Of a DNA stretch of 64,000 nt, positions 9,965 through 21,700 are shown one piece after another. Source of the stretch: Atopsyche davidsoni (taxonomy: Eukaryota > Arthropoda > Insecta > Trichoptera > Hydrobiosidae). Location: NCBI GenBank assembly GCA_022113835.1, contig JAILWY010000028.1, positions 2,418,001 to 2,482,000 of the forward strand. Reading direction: 5' to 3'. Within the stretch, counting starts at the first letter, position 1, and every line of letters starts with the position of its first letter. A program made the translations under genes and the position numbers. Under the pieces are notes generated by a model, which was given only the letters and a program-made list of their open reading frames with translations, made no database searches and was not told where the DNA came from.

Positions 9965-12900
9965 GTCAGTAATATAACACTTCACCTGAAAAGTCTTCTT
10001 CCTTCCTGAAATCACTTGGTCAGATGCTTATGTTAGTAGGTCTGTTTGCGAATTATTCTTAAATAATTATATCAATAATACTGGAAAGAAAAAAATAAGC
10101 ATTGCTTTCACGTAAGATTTTATTAATTCTTAATAATATAATATTACAAAAACTTAAAAAAAACTTGTAGAAGTACTCGGGGATCTACTTCACTATTCGC
10201 TTTAAGAAAACTACGAACAGACTTGTTTAGTGAGACGGTCGCTTAACTCCTCTGATGAAGAAGAAAAAAAAACTTGAATATATTACCCGTAAGGGATTTT
10301 AAAGTACGGCGCTAGACTATTTTCAGTACAGAATTATTTTGAAGCGTTACTTCCGTTACTAGTGACCAGTCATTTTCTGGGATCTGTTCTCGGGTTGTCT
10401 TATATTAGGCAAGTGTGCTGTTTTATGAACGCTTATAAGATTGAACGTTGACTTCTTTTGCAAAAAAAAACAATATGATTTAAATAAACGCACCACATAT
10501 ACTCAAGTGATATATTGATTTAAAAATGAACTATGCAAGTATTGTATTTCTGCTTGCACGTATTACCTGTTGCTTGCATAATTTCTTTAGAGTATAAAAT
10601 GTTTTATAAGTATTCTACTGTGAATTTTAATATAGAATAAATTAAAAATACACATACTAGAAGTTTTCAACGTGTAGGTTTTTATATATGATTAAACGAA
10701 TTCAGCTATTTTTATTTGCAAGTGTCCAATTAATCATGCTCCGGTGTCATGAGACGGTTGACGCCACCGAGATCACCATGGTGTTACACGTGATGCAACA
10801 ACTTCTACGTTGTCAGACATGTAAATTTCCGCCTTTATATTTTTACATATTTGTTATTCATCTGAAATAAAACATTATTTACTTGATACAAAGACCTTTG
10901 ACCCACGTGCTCTCGCTTTATCGCTGTGGGTGTTGTCATGGGAATGCCTCGCTGCACCATCCTGTTGTTTATTAAATAAGTTATATCCATGTTTTCTACA
11001 TAGAAATGTAATCTATATATCTATTTATATATAATTTCATCTGTGAGATGATCTGTGTCCTACAATTGAATGAATCGGACATAATATATATATTTTTTTT
11101 AAAATAGACCGAGGGTTTAGTTTCAGTAGTTCTTACGGACGTAAATTTTACTCGTCACCAATGATAAACAGAATTGGATGAATAATAATATAATAAATTA
11201 TATTTTTGATGTCATATGCATGGTGCAATATTCGCCTCTGCTATGACTCATAGGTAGGGATATTTGGTTGTCACATGTCCCTAAAAAAGCATCTACACTG
11301 TGACGTGCCCGGAATGTGCGAAACAGTAACATCAACATTTTCGACAGTGACTTGCTAATCGCGTCGGGCTTGTTAAAATCGATTTTCGCGGAATACTTAA
11401 AAGTCGACAGCCACAGCGGGGCCACATCAATAATTTTCAGTGGCGTGCGGTCCACACAAGCAAGAACGCATTGCGAGCTATGTCTAAAGCCTATGTTTGC
11501 TTATGTCGGATATGGATATAGACACGAGACGGACCATAGAAAGTAGCCCGACCTTCCGCGGGGGTCTCTGCCCGGCAGTCGGAACCTAACCTAACCTAAC
11601 CTGAGCGGCAGCTCGACTCGAAGGACAGACCACTATATATAGTCTCATATAAGGTAAACCCCCGACGATGGTAAAGAAGTATAAGGTATCCTATATAGAA
11701 CTGCAGCCGATTGCCATGGGAAGGAGGAAACAAATATATGCTCAGGGAACAGTGCCGATCGTGCTGTTCATTCACAGCGATTCGCTTTCGAGTGGGAATT
11801 GGAGCGTCGCGCTATTAGCGGCGGGAATAAATTTTAATGAAATAACTCGAACGGAAGCCGTAAATTCCGTCGGAATCCAGAAAAAAAAAAAAAAAAAAAA
11901 AGTGTAATTTTAAAAATGTACCCGCGCACCGACGTCGTCACTTTTGCGCGCGGCCCTGACATGAAAAAAAAACGTGAAATATGGCGTGGATTTATAATGC
12001 CCCCCCCCCGACACGATGGCGTCCCCCCACGAGGGCACGCCATGGGCTGATGGGGAAAATCGGCCGCGAGCAGGGTGCGTCGTCTGGCATCTTGTCGCTT
12101 CCGTCTCCTGCCGTAATCCTGACGGCATCTCTTATGACACCGACCCGAGGCGACTCTCGGGGGGTATTTCGGAGAACAATCCTTTCATAATAATTTATTT
12201 AAAATTTCGCACGGATAATTATATTATGTGGGGACGGACAGTGATTATTTTCTTCGCGAGGGTCGTGTATTTCCGCGCGCGAGGTCGTCTGTGTGTTTTA
12301 TTAATTTTTTTTACTTTGCGAAGCGAGAGCGGCCCGCCCGGATTAATTCCGACGCGGAATTTCGACAGCGGTATTTTATTCTGTTGATACAATTATATAT
12401 ATATATTTATTTATATATAATTGGACGCCGAAAGTACAGCTGAACTCATGAGATGCGTGTTCCGTGAGGTGGTTTTTATAATGCGATCAAACATCAACCG
12501 GACTCAACTGACAATCGAACGGCAACTACCGCACAGAGTCCTCTTGTGCTGTTTACTAACGCTATACTATAAATAAAGAGACGAGCGATGCTCATTCTCG
12601 AGTTTATCAGCTCGAGGATAATCGGTGGGCGCAGCGTCACGCCGGTGCACTGCACCTGGCCAGCTTGCACTTTCTGTGTCCGGGCGTGCCGGCTGCCAAG
12701 AACCGCGTGCCTCATTCACAGCGTAGCTGTTCAATTGCAGATCGCGGTAAGTCGGGGTCGCGGGACACGTCGCCTCGTGTGCGGAGGGCTTCGTCGATAA
12801 GACCCCTATCAGCTGAGAGCGACGACTGCCCTCCGCGAGAACAAAGCAAACGGACTCTGACCGTGATGCAATCCCTGGTGAATGTTGCAGCAATGCTCGT

Positions 12901-15900
12901 TGTACCTCATTGCAGTGATCGGAAGCTCCCTCGAAGACTGGGCGTGACTCGTTCTGCTGCTCAATCAGGAGTCAAGGGAGAAGGGTCGCCACCGCCTTGC
13001 GGACGCGTGTCTGGTATCGTGTTATATTCGCCAAAAGCGAAACTCGTTTCTCGTTCGGCAAAAAACTTGGCTTACTTATTGGATTTCGGCAATGTCACGG
13101 AAGGTCGGCGGGTTCAGCGCGGAGATCGAACTCCGCCAATAAACGGCTGACCGACCGCCATTTCTCTCGATTATTGTGACGATGAATCCACTGAACTCGC
13201 ATTGGAAACAGTGTCTGAATACGCGTCGACGAATTTTTATATTGATTTATTATTTTATCGACGGGCGGTGAGTGTGGAGCCTGTATCGCTATCGCCGCCC
13301 CCCGTCCACCGCTTTAATAGCGCGTCTTTGGCCGCTGTCCAATACACAGCTAATGAGTTTATCTGCGCTTTGCACGACAACTGGTCGGATGCGAGATGTT
13401 CGCTTGAAAATGAGTCGATTTATTTTCGCAATACACGTGTGAAACGAATAATAAAAGAAGGCCTTTATTCTACAGGCGTGTTATTACATTTCCTGCTTAT
13501 TTTGTTTTTACAAATCTAATACGATTTATCAGTTGTTTATTCTACTGTGCATATTTTCCAGTGCACTTCGCAGTCTAAAATTGAACAGTATTTATCATTG
13601 CAAGTACAGTTGTGCCCGCATGCAACAAATGTTTGCGGCGCGAACAGCTGTTATCGGCGAGGCGCGTCCTTGCCCAAGGTCACAACCGACCAGCAGAGTT
13701 TACCAACAAATTGCCAGAACGCGTCGGTTGTATCAATTTGTCCGGCAAATTAAATTAAAAAAAATTTGAATAGCTTCAAATATTACTTTTCGCCGGTCGG
13801 TTGTCGGTCGTGTTGCTACGCGTGCAGTGCGCTTCACTCGGTCGAGGCCGCCGCGGCATTCTTGAGCGGAGCTTCCTCTTGAAACATTGTATTGTACAAG
13901 CATATTACATAAAACATATATATATATATATTTAATTTTAATTTCTGCGAAAGTCATGTTTTACGATTTTATTATTGTATCTACTATCAAATCGCGTTTT
14001 AAAAATCTTATAATATATTTATTGTTAATACTTATTTTTTATTCAAGTTATTTTCTTCTCACCCAAAGCTCTTTATTTTCAATATAATTAATATGCCATA
14101 CATTTTAGATATTTACAATTTTTCACACCGAATGAACAACAGGTGTTGTGATGACTCTGCATATACAGGTCAAGGTAGTAAGAGACTGAAAAAAAAAAAA
14201 ATAATAGTGGAGGCCGTTCTTTCGTGTTTTGGGTCAAAGTTTTTGTGTTTTATGCAATAGGGGTGTTGGTTTAATTTTCAAAGGGTTTATCAATTTTGAT
14301 AGATATTATATAAAATTTCAGGACATCGAGTGCATCGAAAGCTTGAAATACTCATTCAGAATAATGAACGCGGTGACGATATCACCCGCACGCGAATTAC
14401 GTAATTCGATTGTTGTCACGAAGATAGTATTATTCGTTTTTATCTAGAGAATCAGATTGCATAGTAAAAAAAAAATGAAGCATGAAATTCCGTTGAAAAA
14501 TAGAAAAAATTATGAATTTCCACAGATAACGACATAATTGCTAGATCACTTATTTTAAGATTAAAAATAACAATGGTAATGTATGTTTGTGGTGATGGTT
14601 GAGGGAGGGTGCTGAGGGTCGAGGGTCTGGTAAGTTTCCACCGGCGTGGCGCTCTGCCAGCATCTGCGCTTTTTTAGCGACAAAAATGCGATCTGGCGCG
14701 TGTCGTTTCGCTTCTTTTTTTTTTTTTTTTTTTTTTCTCGCACGTTTGATAAAATGCTATTTAATAAAATGCTATTTCGGCCCTCTGGTCTGCCCGGCCG
14801 TGAAACTGCCGCGCCGATCCCGACCTCCCGACGAAAAAAAATAATCAATATATATTTGCTATCGGCAAATAGCGTCCCTTTATTGAACGACGCAATAGAG
14901 AACGGTCAATTGCATTTGCAGTTTGCTTTATAGTTCCCAGCCAGTTTGCTTGCCGAATAGTAGTGACAAACTACAATTGTAAATAATTTTGATAAATAGA
15001 TTGATATTTTTGAGTGAGTTTCGCCAACCTTTCACGTTGGCATTATCAAACCGGTCCAACAAACCAAAAATAAAAACATGTGGAAAATCACTCGAGTGTT
15101 TTACTCAAAAATATTAAAATGGAATTCAACCAAGTACTCTCTGTCAAAAATATTGAATTTCTTAAATAGATTGATAACATTTTGTCTGTTATCGTTTTAT
15201 ACAAATTCTAGATTACTTTATTATATATATATATTTTTTTATTATATATATATTTTTTTTATTATTTTTTATTCGTCACTACCGTTACTGTTGCATCGTT
15301 ACTATTTCACCACCTCGAGGCATCATTTCAAGCATTGAGTCATTTATTTCGCAGAAAGAACACGTCGTTGCTTTGAACAATAACACCGGCTGACTGCCTC
15401 ATTTTGACTCGTCATTACAATCAGGCGACCCAAAAGGCACGTATTTTATATAAATTCTTGAAAATTCATGACACGGGCACGCAAAGACACTATTTCATAA
15501 ATACAACGAAGCTTTAATATTTGACTTGTTGCCTCAGTGGTTAGTTAAATCGTCAGTCTGATATTAAAAGGATCATCTTCTCATTTTCATTTGTAAATAC
15601 ATTTTAAACAAGAATAAGATTGTTATGATATAATTATCCATGCTTGTGTCCATCTTGTAGTAGCGGGGTTGTAAAATTATCGGATTTTGCATTATGCCGA
15701 GCTGTATGTTTGCAAATGCCCGGTAGTTTTATTAGTTTTTTTTTTGCCGTCGGGTTGAACAGCCAAATTGGAAAGCGCGTTGTGTTCTAGTCGGCTTGGC
15801 TCGCGCCCAGCGATCTGTATCCGCTCACACAAAAATCTCGATTCATTTTCCGAATCCCAACCGCGAGAGATTAAATCATTACCGCTTCTCTCGAATTCCT

Positions 15901-18241
15901 GGCGCGTTTTTTTATTATAATTTTTTTTTTGTATTTTTTTCACAGCGATTTAATTATATATAAAAATATTTTTTTCGAGATCGGACGCACGTTGCGACGC
16001 TGGCGAATTTTAGAGCTGCCTACACAACCGGCAACGTACGGCGAGCTGGTCAATAGCCGTGCTCTTTTGCGTTGTATTGTTGGCCGATCGCAGATTTTGG
16101 TATTGATTTGGCTTCGATAGAAGAAAATTACACTGATGTATACAATCAAAATATTAAAAAAAAAAAAAAAGTTCAGTTGAAAATATATTATTGAATTTTT
16201 TTGAAGACACAGAAGACGTTTCACAGGAAGAACGATTTTGCCTATACAGGTTTTATTGATTGATACTGATTAAGTACATTTTTTTAAATATTGAAAATTG
16301 ATTAAAGAAACTCTTAGAAAAATGTCATCGTGATTTGTGTGGGATTTGAACCCACAACCCCAAGCTTACATGGCCGGTGCATTTTATGACTTGACTAGTG
16401 CAATCGATGCATTTTTAAAAGACATAAAAAAAATAATTAATGTTTGATAAATATGTGCAACCCTGGTGTGTATTAACACACTAAAGGCGGGGCGGGTACT
16501 AGTACCCGTTTCGCGGACTGCTGTCTAAAGGCGGTGCGCGTATTAATACCTTTTTGAATGTGTTTAATCTACCAATACTGTCCATTGATTCTGAACAAAG
16601 TGACAATGAAGAAGTGGAGTGGTCAGATAATGATAATACTCCAATTATTGAACAATTTTTAGGACAAAGTGGTGTTGTTGTGATGCCAAGTAATCCGCAA
16701 AGTGTGTATGAAGCGGTACAACTTTTTATAGGAAACGATTTATTTGACTACATGCAAATCAAAGAGTGTATAGACTAGATTTCGAATTAGTCAATTTGGT
16801 TACCCGCTCAAAGTGCGTTAACAAAGGCAATCTGCTTAGTTATTATTATCGGCTCTGTTTGTTATTGATACAGGTTTATCATTTGGAAAGAGTTTTATTT
16901 TTCTTCACACATATGTGCACTGAGCGTGTATTGATTTATTGTCTTGTCGAATACTCGCTGCGGCCATACCATCACAAAGGCGATGTCGGCCCGCCGGCTT
17001 CCACGGTTTATTACTGGCGGCTACGTCACTCGCGGGGCTTCGGGCGTCCTCGGGCGTCTTCGGGAAAACTCGGCCCAGCTGTTGCGCCGTCAGCGTGGCA
17101 GCATTCCCGAGCGGCGATGCCGATGACGTCAGGCGTATTTACGCTCGGGCCCGACCGATATGGTCGCGGACATGAATGGTCACCTCCTCCTCCCTCCCCC
17201 CGAGTGCGTCATCGCCCGCCGTTCCGGGAAGAATGCAGCCCGCGTTGACGAGCTGGCCGGGGAAAATATGTTTTTTTCCACGGAAATGCCTGCCCCACGC
17301 AGCGGATATACCCGCGTGACTCAGCGCCTGTAATAATTATGAATAAACGTTGAATGATGCGCGTCTGTTTATAAACAACTTTATAGGAACACCAGTTTTA
17401 GATCGATCTAGAGCCGGCTCAGATTTTTCCACATTCCACACTTGCAAGAGTACGGTGACCCAGAGTGATCTGGAGCATAGTCCTAGCGCTTGTTCGAACT
17501 GTTGGTGTCATTCATTTGAACGCAAGCGTATCCGTATCCGTATTCGAGTGCAGATCTATTGTTACTGCTTATAATAGTATTTATAATTTTTTCTTATCGT
17601 AAGTGAATGAAAATACTAATATATTTTATATGAAAGATTCACTAGATTTCTATTTTAACAATACTTTGTTTCTTTTTCAGGTGAGATTTGATTCCGGATC
17701 ACCGAAAGTTCACAAACTCATCGCCTGGGCCCACGCCTACCGCCAAGCCAGGATCGGGCCGTGGGAGAGGTGCGCCCGGGACGCCGCCAGGTTCAGGCAG
17801 AGGATCACCGACACGTCCATGTGTCTCGAGTGGGTCTTCAAGAGAGAGCACAGAGCCAGAGTTTACTGCCAACGGTTTAGACCGCTACTCATAAAAGCGG
17901 TCAAGGAGGAGAAGGACGCCAGACAGAAGGCCCTCAAAATAGCAAAAGAAGAAGAGAAAGTGAAAAAAGCGATAGAGGAAGCTCAGAAGGAAGTGGACGA
18001 CAAGAAACTTCAAGACGACGAGGATATGTTTAAGCAACTGCGTAGGTGTGAAAATGAACTGTCCAGACAGCTGTACAGGGACGATTCAACATCCGACTGG
18101 CTAGCGGACATCGAGGAGGTCGTCGAAGAGTGCATGAAGAATAATTTTCCAGACAATGAAAACGTATCTGGTGAAATGAGAACTAATTCAGATACGAGTG
18201 TGAACAATGAAATAAAGATGGAAGCGAGAGACATGGGTTAA
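6893..18241 (+). CDS. PPP1R15: PPP1R15 (GADD34/CReP-type PP1 regulatory subunit)
   Basis: Exons 6893-9964 and 17681-18241 join in phase 0 (AAG|GTCAGT ... TTTTTCAG|GTG) and encode 1210 residues. Residues 1-1024 are a long, low-complexity, Ser/Lys/Asp-rich region, likely disordered. Splicing creates KVRF at 1024-1027, the canonical PP1-binding RVxF motif. It is followed by AYRQARIGPWERCARDAARF (1043-1062) and REHRARVY, which match the conserved C-terminal core of animal PPP1R15 (GPWEEFARD..RF..RI). This core works with PP1 and actin to dephosphorylate eIF2alpha and restart translation after stress. A charged coiled-coil-like tail (about 1088-1170) follows. The start is supported by a strong context (CAAGATGG) and an in-frame stop just upstream (6881-6883). 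Regulation is probably translational through the leader ORFs. It is longer than mammalian GADD34 (674) or CReP (713). Confidence 0.92.
9965..10009 (+). other. intron read-through tail of PPP1R15 exon A
   Basis: If the donor at 9965 is not used, the frame continues for 14 codons (VSNITLHLKSLLPS) to a TGA. This product would keep the regulatory region but lose the PP1-binding core. AATAAA-like signals occur about 0.5 kb (AAATAAACG near 10486) and 0.6 kb (GAATAAATT near 10635) downstream, so premature intronic polyadenylation is possible. Confidence 0.3.
10010..11580. other. PPP1R15 intron, proximal part
   Basis: AT-rich sequence with no supported gene. A phrase CAGTGGCGTGCGGT at about 11440 matches the terminus of a hAT-like MITE seen also near 33.62 kb. 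A short CCTAA array lies at 11584-11602. Confidence 0.4.
11584..11602 (-). repeat. short TTAGG-type array
   Basis: Just under four units of AACCT, the reverse complement of the insect telomere repeat TTAGG. Too short to be a telomere; interstitial copies are common in insect genomes. Similar arrays occur at 39017-39038 and 51026-51047. Confidence 0.6.
11930..12500. other. GC-rich block in PPP1R15 intron
   Basis: A block with poly-C, CACGAGGG and repeated CGCG words, much richer in G/C than the rest of the intron. Open frames exist on both strands but none looks like a known protein. Its sharp edges suggest either an inserted element or a regulatory island. Confidence 0.35.
12568..12752 (+). 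promoter_or_regulatory. candidate intronic promoter and first exon
   Basis: TATAAATA at 12568-12575 is followed by an arthropod initiator match TCATTC (12592-12597, proposed start A12594). A GC-rich segment without any ATG then ends in a strong donor, CGCG|GTAAGT (12747). The order and spacing fit a core promoter with a short 5' exon in the sense of PPP1R15. If spliced to the exon at 17681, translation would begin at Met1071, downstream of KVRF. No direct evidence of transcription. Confidence 0.35.
16258..16412 (-). mobile_element. tRNA-derived SINE copy (5' truncated)
   Basis: The reverse strand carries a T-arm (GTGGG TTCAAAT CCCAC) preceded by ATGCACCGGCCATGTAAGCT. It continues into a body ending AAAATGTACTTAATCA. 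The same order is found at 31925-32050, and the body alone in the palindrome at 51435-51583. The D-arm side has diverged or been replaced. Confidence 0.65.
16473..16821 (+). mobile_element. internally deleted piggyBac-like element
   Basis: The element is bounded by TTAA at 16473-16476 and 16818-16821, the target site used by piggyBac. The ends form imperfect inverted repeats (TTAACACACTAAAGGCGGG on the left; TTAACGCACTTTGAGCGGG on the right read in reverse; 14 of 19 match). A perfect 16-bp palindrome CGGGTACTAGTACCCG lies at 16493-16508. The interior (16554-16778) encodes about 75 residues resembling the acidic N-terminus of piggyBac transposases, with VYEAVQLFIGNDLFDYMQ. The catalytic DDD core is absent, so the copy is non-autonomous. 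Confidence 0.7.
16930..17270. promoter_or_regulatory. GC-rich island upstream of PPP1R15 last exon
   Basis: About 340 bp of strongly CG-rich DNA in an AT-rich intron, starting about 750 bp before the conserved exon. It contains a perfect TGACGTCA. It could be an internal promoter or enhancer for a short PPP1R15 transcript; no TATA or donor was found that makes this firm. Confidence 0.35.
17124..17131. promoter_or_regulatory. CRE/ATF palindrome TGACGTCA
   Basis: A perfect 8-bp CRE. The mammalian GADD34 promoter is known to be driven through an ATF/CRE site, so its presence inside this gene is suggestive. A second perfect copy is at 39176-39183 in an ABCB intron, which lowers its weight. Confidence 0.3.
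17681..18241 (+). CDS. PPP1R15: PPP1R15 exon B: PP1/actin-binding core and tail
   Basis: The exon begins VRF after a good acceptor (TCTTTTTCAG) and encodes residues 1025-1210. Trp1040, Trp1052 and the block GPWERCARDAARFRQRI are the family signature. The tail is Lys/Glu-rich to about 1140, then acidic (SDWLADIEEVVEECM), and ends at TAA 18239-18241. Composition is GC-rich relative to the flanks. Confidence 0.93.
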   Translation: MRFDSGSPKVHKLIAWAHAYRQARIGPWERCARDAARFRQRITDTSMCLEWVFKREHRARVYCQRFRPLLIKAVKEEKDARQKALKIAKEEEKVKKAIEEAQKEVDDKKLQDDEDMFKQLRRCENELSRQLYRDDSTSDWLADIEEVVEECMKNNFPDNENVSGEMRTNSDTSVNNEIKMEARDMG

Positions 18242-18668
18242 ACATTTCGACTTATAGTTAGAGACCGAAAAATAAGATCTGGTTTATGAAAATAATTTAC
18301 GGAAAATGCTTTTTTACAAGCTATTTACGGTGGCGGGGACTGGCATGCTTTATGTGAAACACGGTTATGTCTAAAGTGGGTCGCTGTACTGCATCATTGC
18401 ACATCAGAACAAGCGGTTCGGGGTATAGTCAAGTGTGGTTCTGTTGGTCAGCTCGCAACGGTCTCGGACCGAATTCTGCCGATCTCAACCATGGTCTAAA
18501 GGCTTTTTAGAAAGAAGCAAAAAATTGCCTTAAATGTAGCGTACAATGCTTTTGCAGGATTCGCTTTGTCATGGAAGTAAATAAGAAACGAAATGAATTT
18601 TTTTTATTTTTTTTATTGGCTATTATTCAGAAGGCTTTGAAGGAAACTGCAACGTTTTGATTTTGATT

Positions 18669-18674
18669 AAATAA
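18669..18674 (+). other. candidate PPP1R15 polyadenylation signal
   Basis: AATAAA about 430 nt after the stop codon. Other A/T-rich near-matches occur nearby, so this is the best guess only. Confidence 0.35.
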
Positions 18675-18749
18675 AATTTTCCATCTTGTGAGTAAAAATG
18701 TTCTATAGATATTTAGTTGTTTACGATATTGTTTGTTTTGATTATTTTA

Positions 18750-21700
18750 CATTCTTAATTCTATTATTTTTTTTAATGAATAATACTGACTTGGCAGTTT
18801 TCCATTGTTGATCTGGTTAAATTTTGATAATTCTCGTTGAAAACACGTTAGTAACTACCGTTTTCAAGTTTAAACAATCTATTCACTTTTAAATCTCTGA
18901 TGTTTGAGGTTTCTAGTGACCATCATTTAAGACACTCCAACTTGATAGAGTTCCTCAACACGCTAAATTAACAAACACATTACAGCAGCTAGTATCGTTA
19001 AAAACAAATAAATTTGTAATGTTAAACCATTTTCAATAATGATTTATAAACCTAAACTAGTCATATCAATTGGAGTTGTGGAAGCTTGTAGTTATTTTAA
19101 AAGCAATACGAGTATCTCGTGGATTACCAATTTTTTTTAAACGATGCACATATTCAGGAAATGGAAAAATTTATTTAACTAAATCGATTTGCAATCACAG
19201 ACCGAATCACTCGATTCTGAAGCGGCAACTGACGGGACAATCGACTAGAGGACAAATACATCTTGGATAGCCTTTGATTTTTTTGCTTTCGGGATGGGAA
19301 GTTAGTACAATGGGTATAATTTTTAAAAAAGCTCTATCATAGTTATATGTGATCAGTGTGAATGGCGTGCTATGAAAATTATAAAAATATTTCTAAACAT
19401 AGTTATATTATGACATGTGATACTTCAGATTGTACTATAAAATCTTATTTATAATGGATACCGTAAACTTCTCACTTTTATATTAATAATGCTTGATACA
19501 AGAAGTGTCAAAACCTGAGTGACAAACACGAAACACATTAGTATAAACATTATGTATAAATTATTACTCTTTATACCAGGGGTGTACAGACTCGGTAAAA
19601 CCAAAGGCTGCGTCGACTCACCGTGGGTGAAAGAAGGCTCCCCACATAATTGACAGAGGGTCTATGCACCCCTCGTTTATACTCTAGTAAATATAAAATA
19701 GTATACTTGCTGTTTGCTCTCAAATTTTTTCAGTGAGTCAGACATGAAGTTATATACACATTGGCAATATTGTTTATTTTAACGCCGGTGTATTTAAAAA
19801 TTAACTATGAATAAAGGCGATATCGTAACACTATGCAATTAGCCACTCACTAGTCTCGGTAGAGTGCTTACAGATCCCAACGATGCCAAAAGACGGTAGC
19901 ACCAATTATATTGATTGTACACATATCAGATAAATTTTCCCTTGTTTACTACATTATTGAAATGTTTTTTTTTGTTGTTATTCTTTATAAGTCAATGTCG
20001 CCGAGACAAGAATACTTATAAAAACTCACTCAGTTATAGTGAATCCATTTTATTTAGTGACAACAATTAGGTTATTATACGGGGTTAGAATTTTGTGTTG
20101 TACTTTTATAGTGAAGATGTTCTTTAATTTGGTTGCTTTCACGACGCTAAAGACCCTAATGTAACTTGGAGAAATAGAACTGGCAAGGAGCTTTCACTCG
20201 TCAACTTTAATAACGCTGACTATTCTAAATACGACATAAATAGGCTCTATTTATATCTGCAAATATTCATTAAAATCTGAAACGAGACTGCGTAATCGAG
20301 ATGTCATAATTTTTTTGATCGATCCTAAAAATGACTTTAAATTAGAATGATAATTATAATTGTTTGGTAATGTGGGAATTTTGTAGTGTTTTTGATATTA
20401 TTCAACAAAGTGTAGCAAAACTATTTAATTTTGCACCTAAACTCTCTTTTGTATAGAAAATTAAGATAATTAGATTATTTAATACATGTTTTATTAGTCA
20501 ATTATTGTTATATCACTGCGAAATCGCTACATTGTAAAATTATAAAAATAAATAATTATTAATATATCCTATATATTTTTTTCATTTAATATTATTGACA
20601 AATATCAACAAAGTACCCATGTTATTCGACATTTTAAATTTTGATTAAATCAATAAGTTTATAATTGACTGGAAACGTACACATGGTGCCGAATTCTAAT
20701 AAATAGGTTCTCGATGTTGTGACAGGAAACCAAGTTATTTTTGCTGCCGTTAGCTGTCAATTTTGTAGTAAGCATTATAATCGCCTGCGTCAAGTGACCT
20801 TGAAACCTCAGCGGACAATATTATGACTTCGAATTTCATTGCAGTACTGCCGTAGATTGTCAGCAAAAACAAACTACGCTGGATTATTGAAAACATGCAC
20901 ACACGATGACGTGTGAGATGAGAGGCATTTTACTAAGAGAATCTTGAATTCTGCTTCCGTGTAAAATTACTGCAGATCATTGGTGTTGATTAAATATTCC
21001 TAATGTGACCTTTGTGTAATGGAGTCGTTCTTTTATAAAAATATAAGACTGCATAATCTAAAAACTCTTACCCATGTAAATAGTATATTAGCCAATGTGT
21101 GCGAATAGTGTTATGAAGTCGCGGTGGGGTATATTTTATTATTTACAGTTTATTATAAGTCGTATATATCGATTGGTTTGTTATGGTGTAATTTCTATTT
21201 TGGTTACTTCTCAGATATTTAATTTCATCGGCCTAACGTGTCTTGTAATAAAACGTTAGCTTTGGGAAATCATTATATCAACTGAATCCTGTCCATTGGG
21301 CATCTCGTCTGAAACAAATAAAAGTAAATGTGTTTTTTCAGATTAGCATTGAATCTATTGTTTTGGGTTCTCACGTGGCTATAAAAACAATTTAAAAATT
21401 ATTTTTAAAACTAAGCAAGTTTAATTCCCGTGAGACGACTCTAATTAAATATTTGTTTCGTGTCATTTGTTAATTTTTCGAGACTGTATGAATTTTCATT
21501 ATTTCAATCATGCTCTGTTATAAAAATTTATGTTCTTTTATCATTTAAGTATATTGGATCTTAAAGATTATTCATGTATTTATTTTTAATTTTTTTTCCA
21601 TGTATTTTATTATAATATTACTTTACAAGTCGTTCTGCGCAACGAGGTAAGCATTTTCCTTTAAAATGTACAGACAGCGGGAATAAAGCGTTTTGACAAA

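Noticed and set aside
11584..11602. Telomere or chromosome end
   Set aside because: Only a few TTAGG units, with unique genes on both sides.
19070..19270. Possible FLYWCH-type zinc-finger remnant
   Set aside because: RCTYSGNGK and CNHRPNH are suggestive, but the Trp/Cys/His spacing of the domain is not met and no start or splice sites fit.
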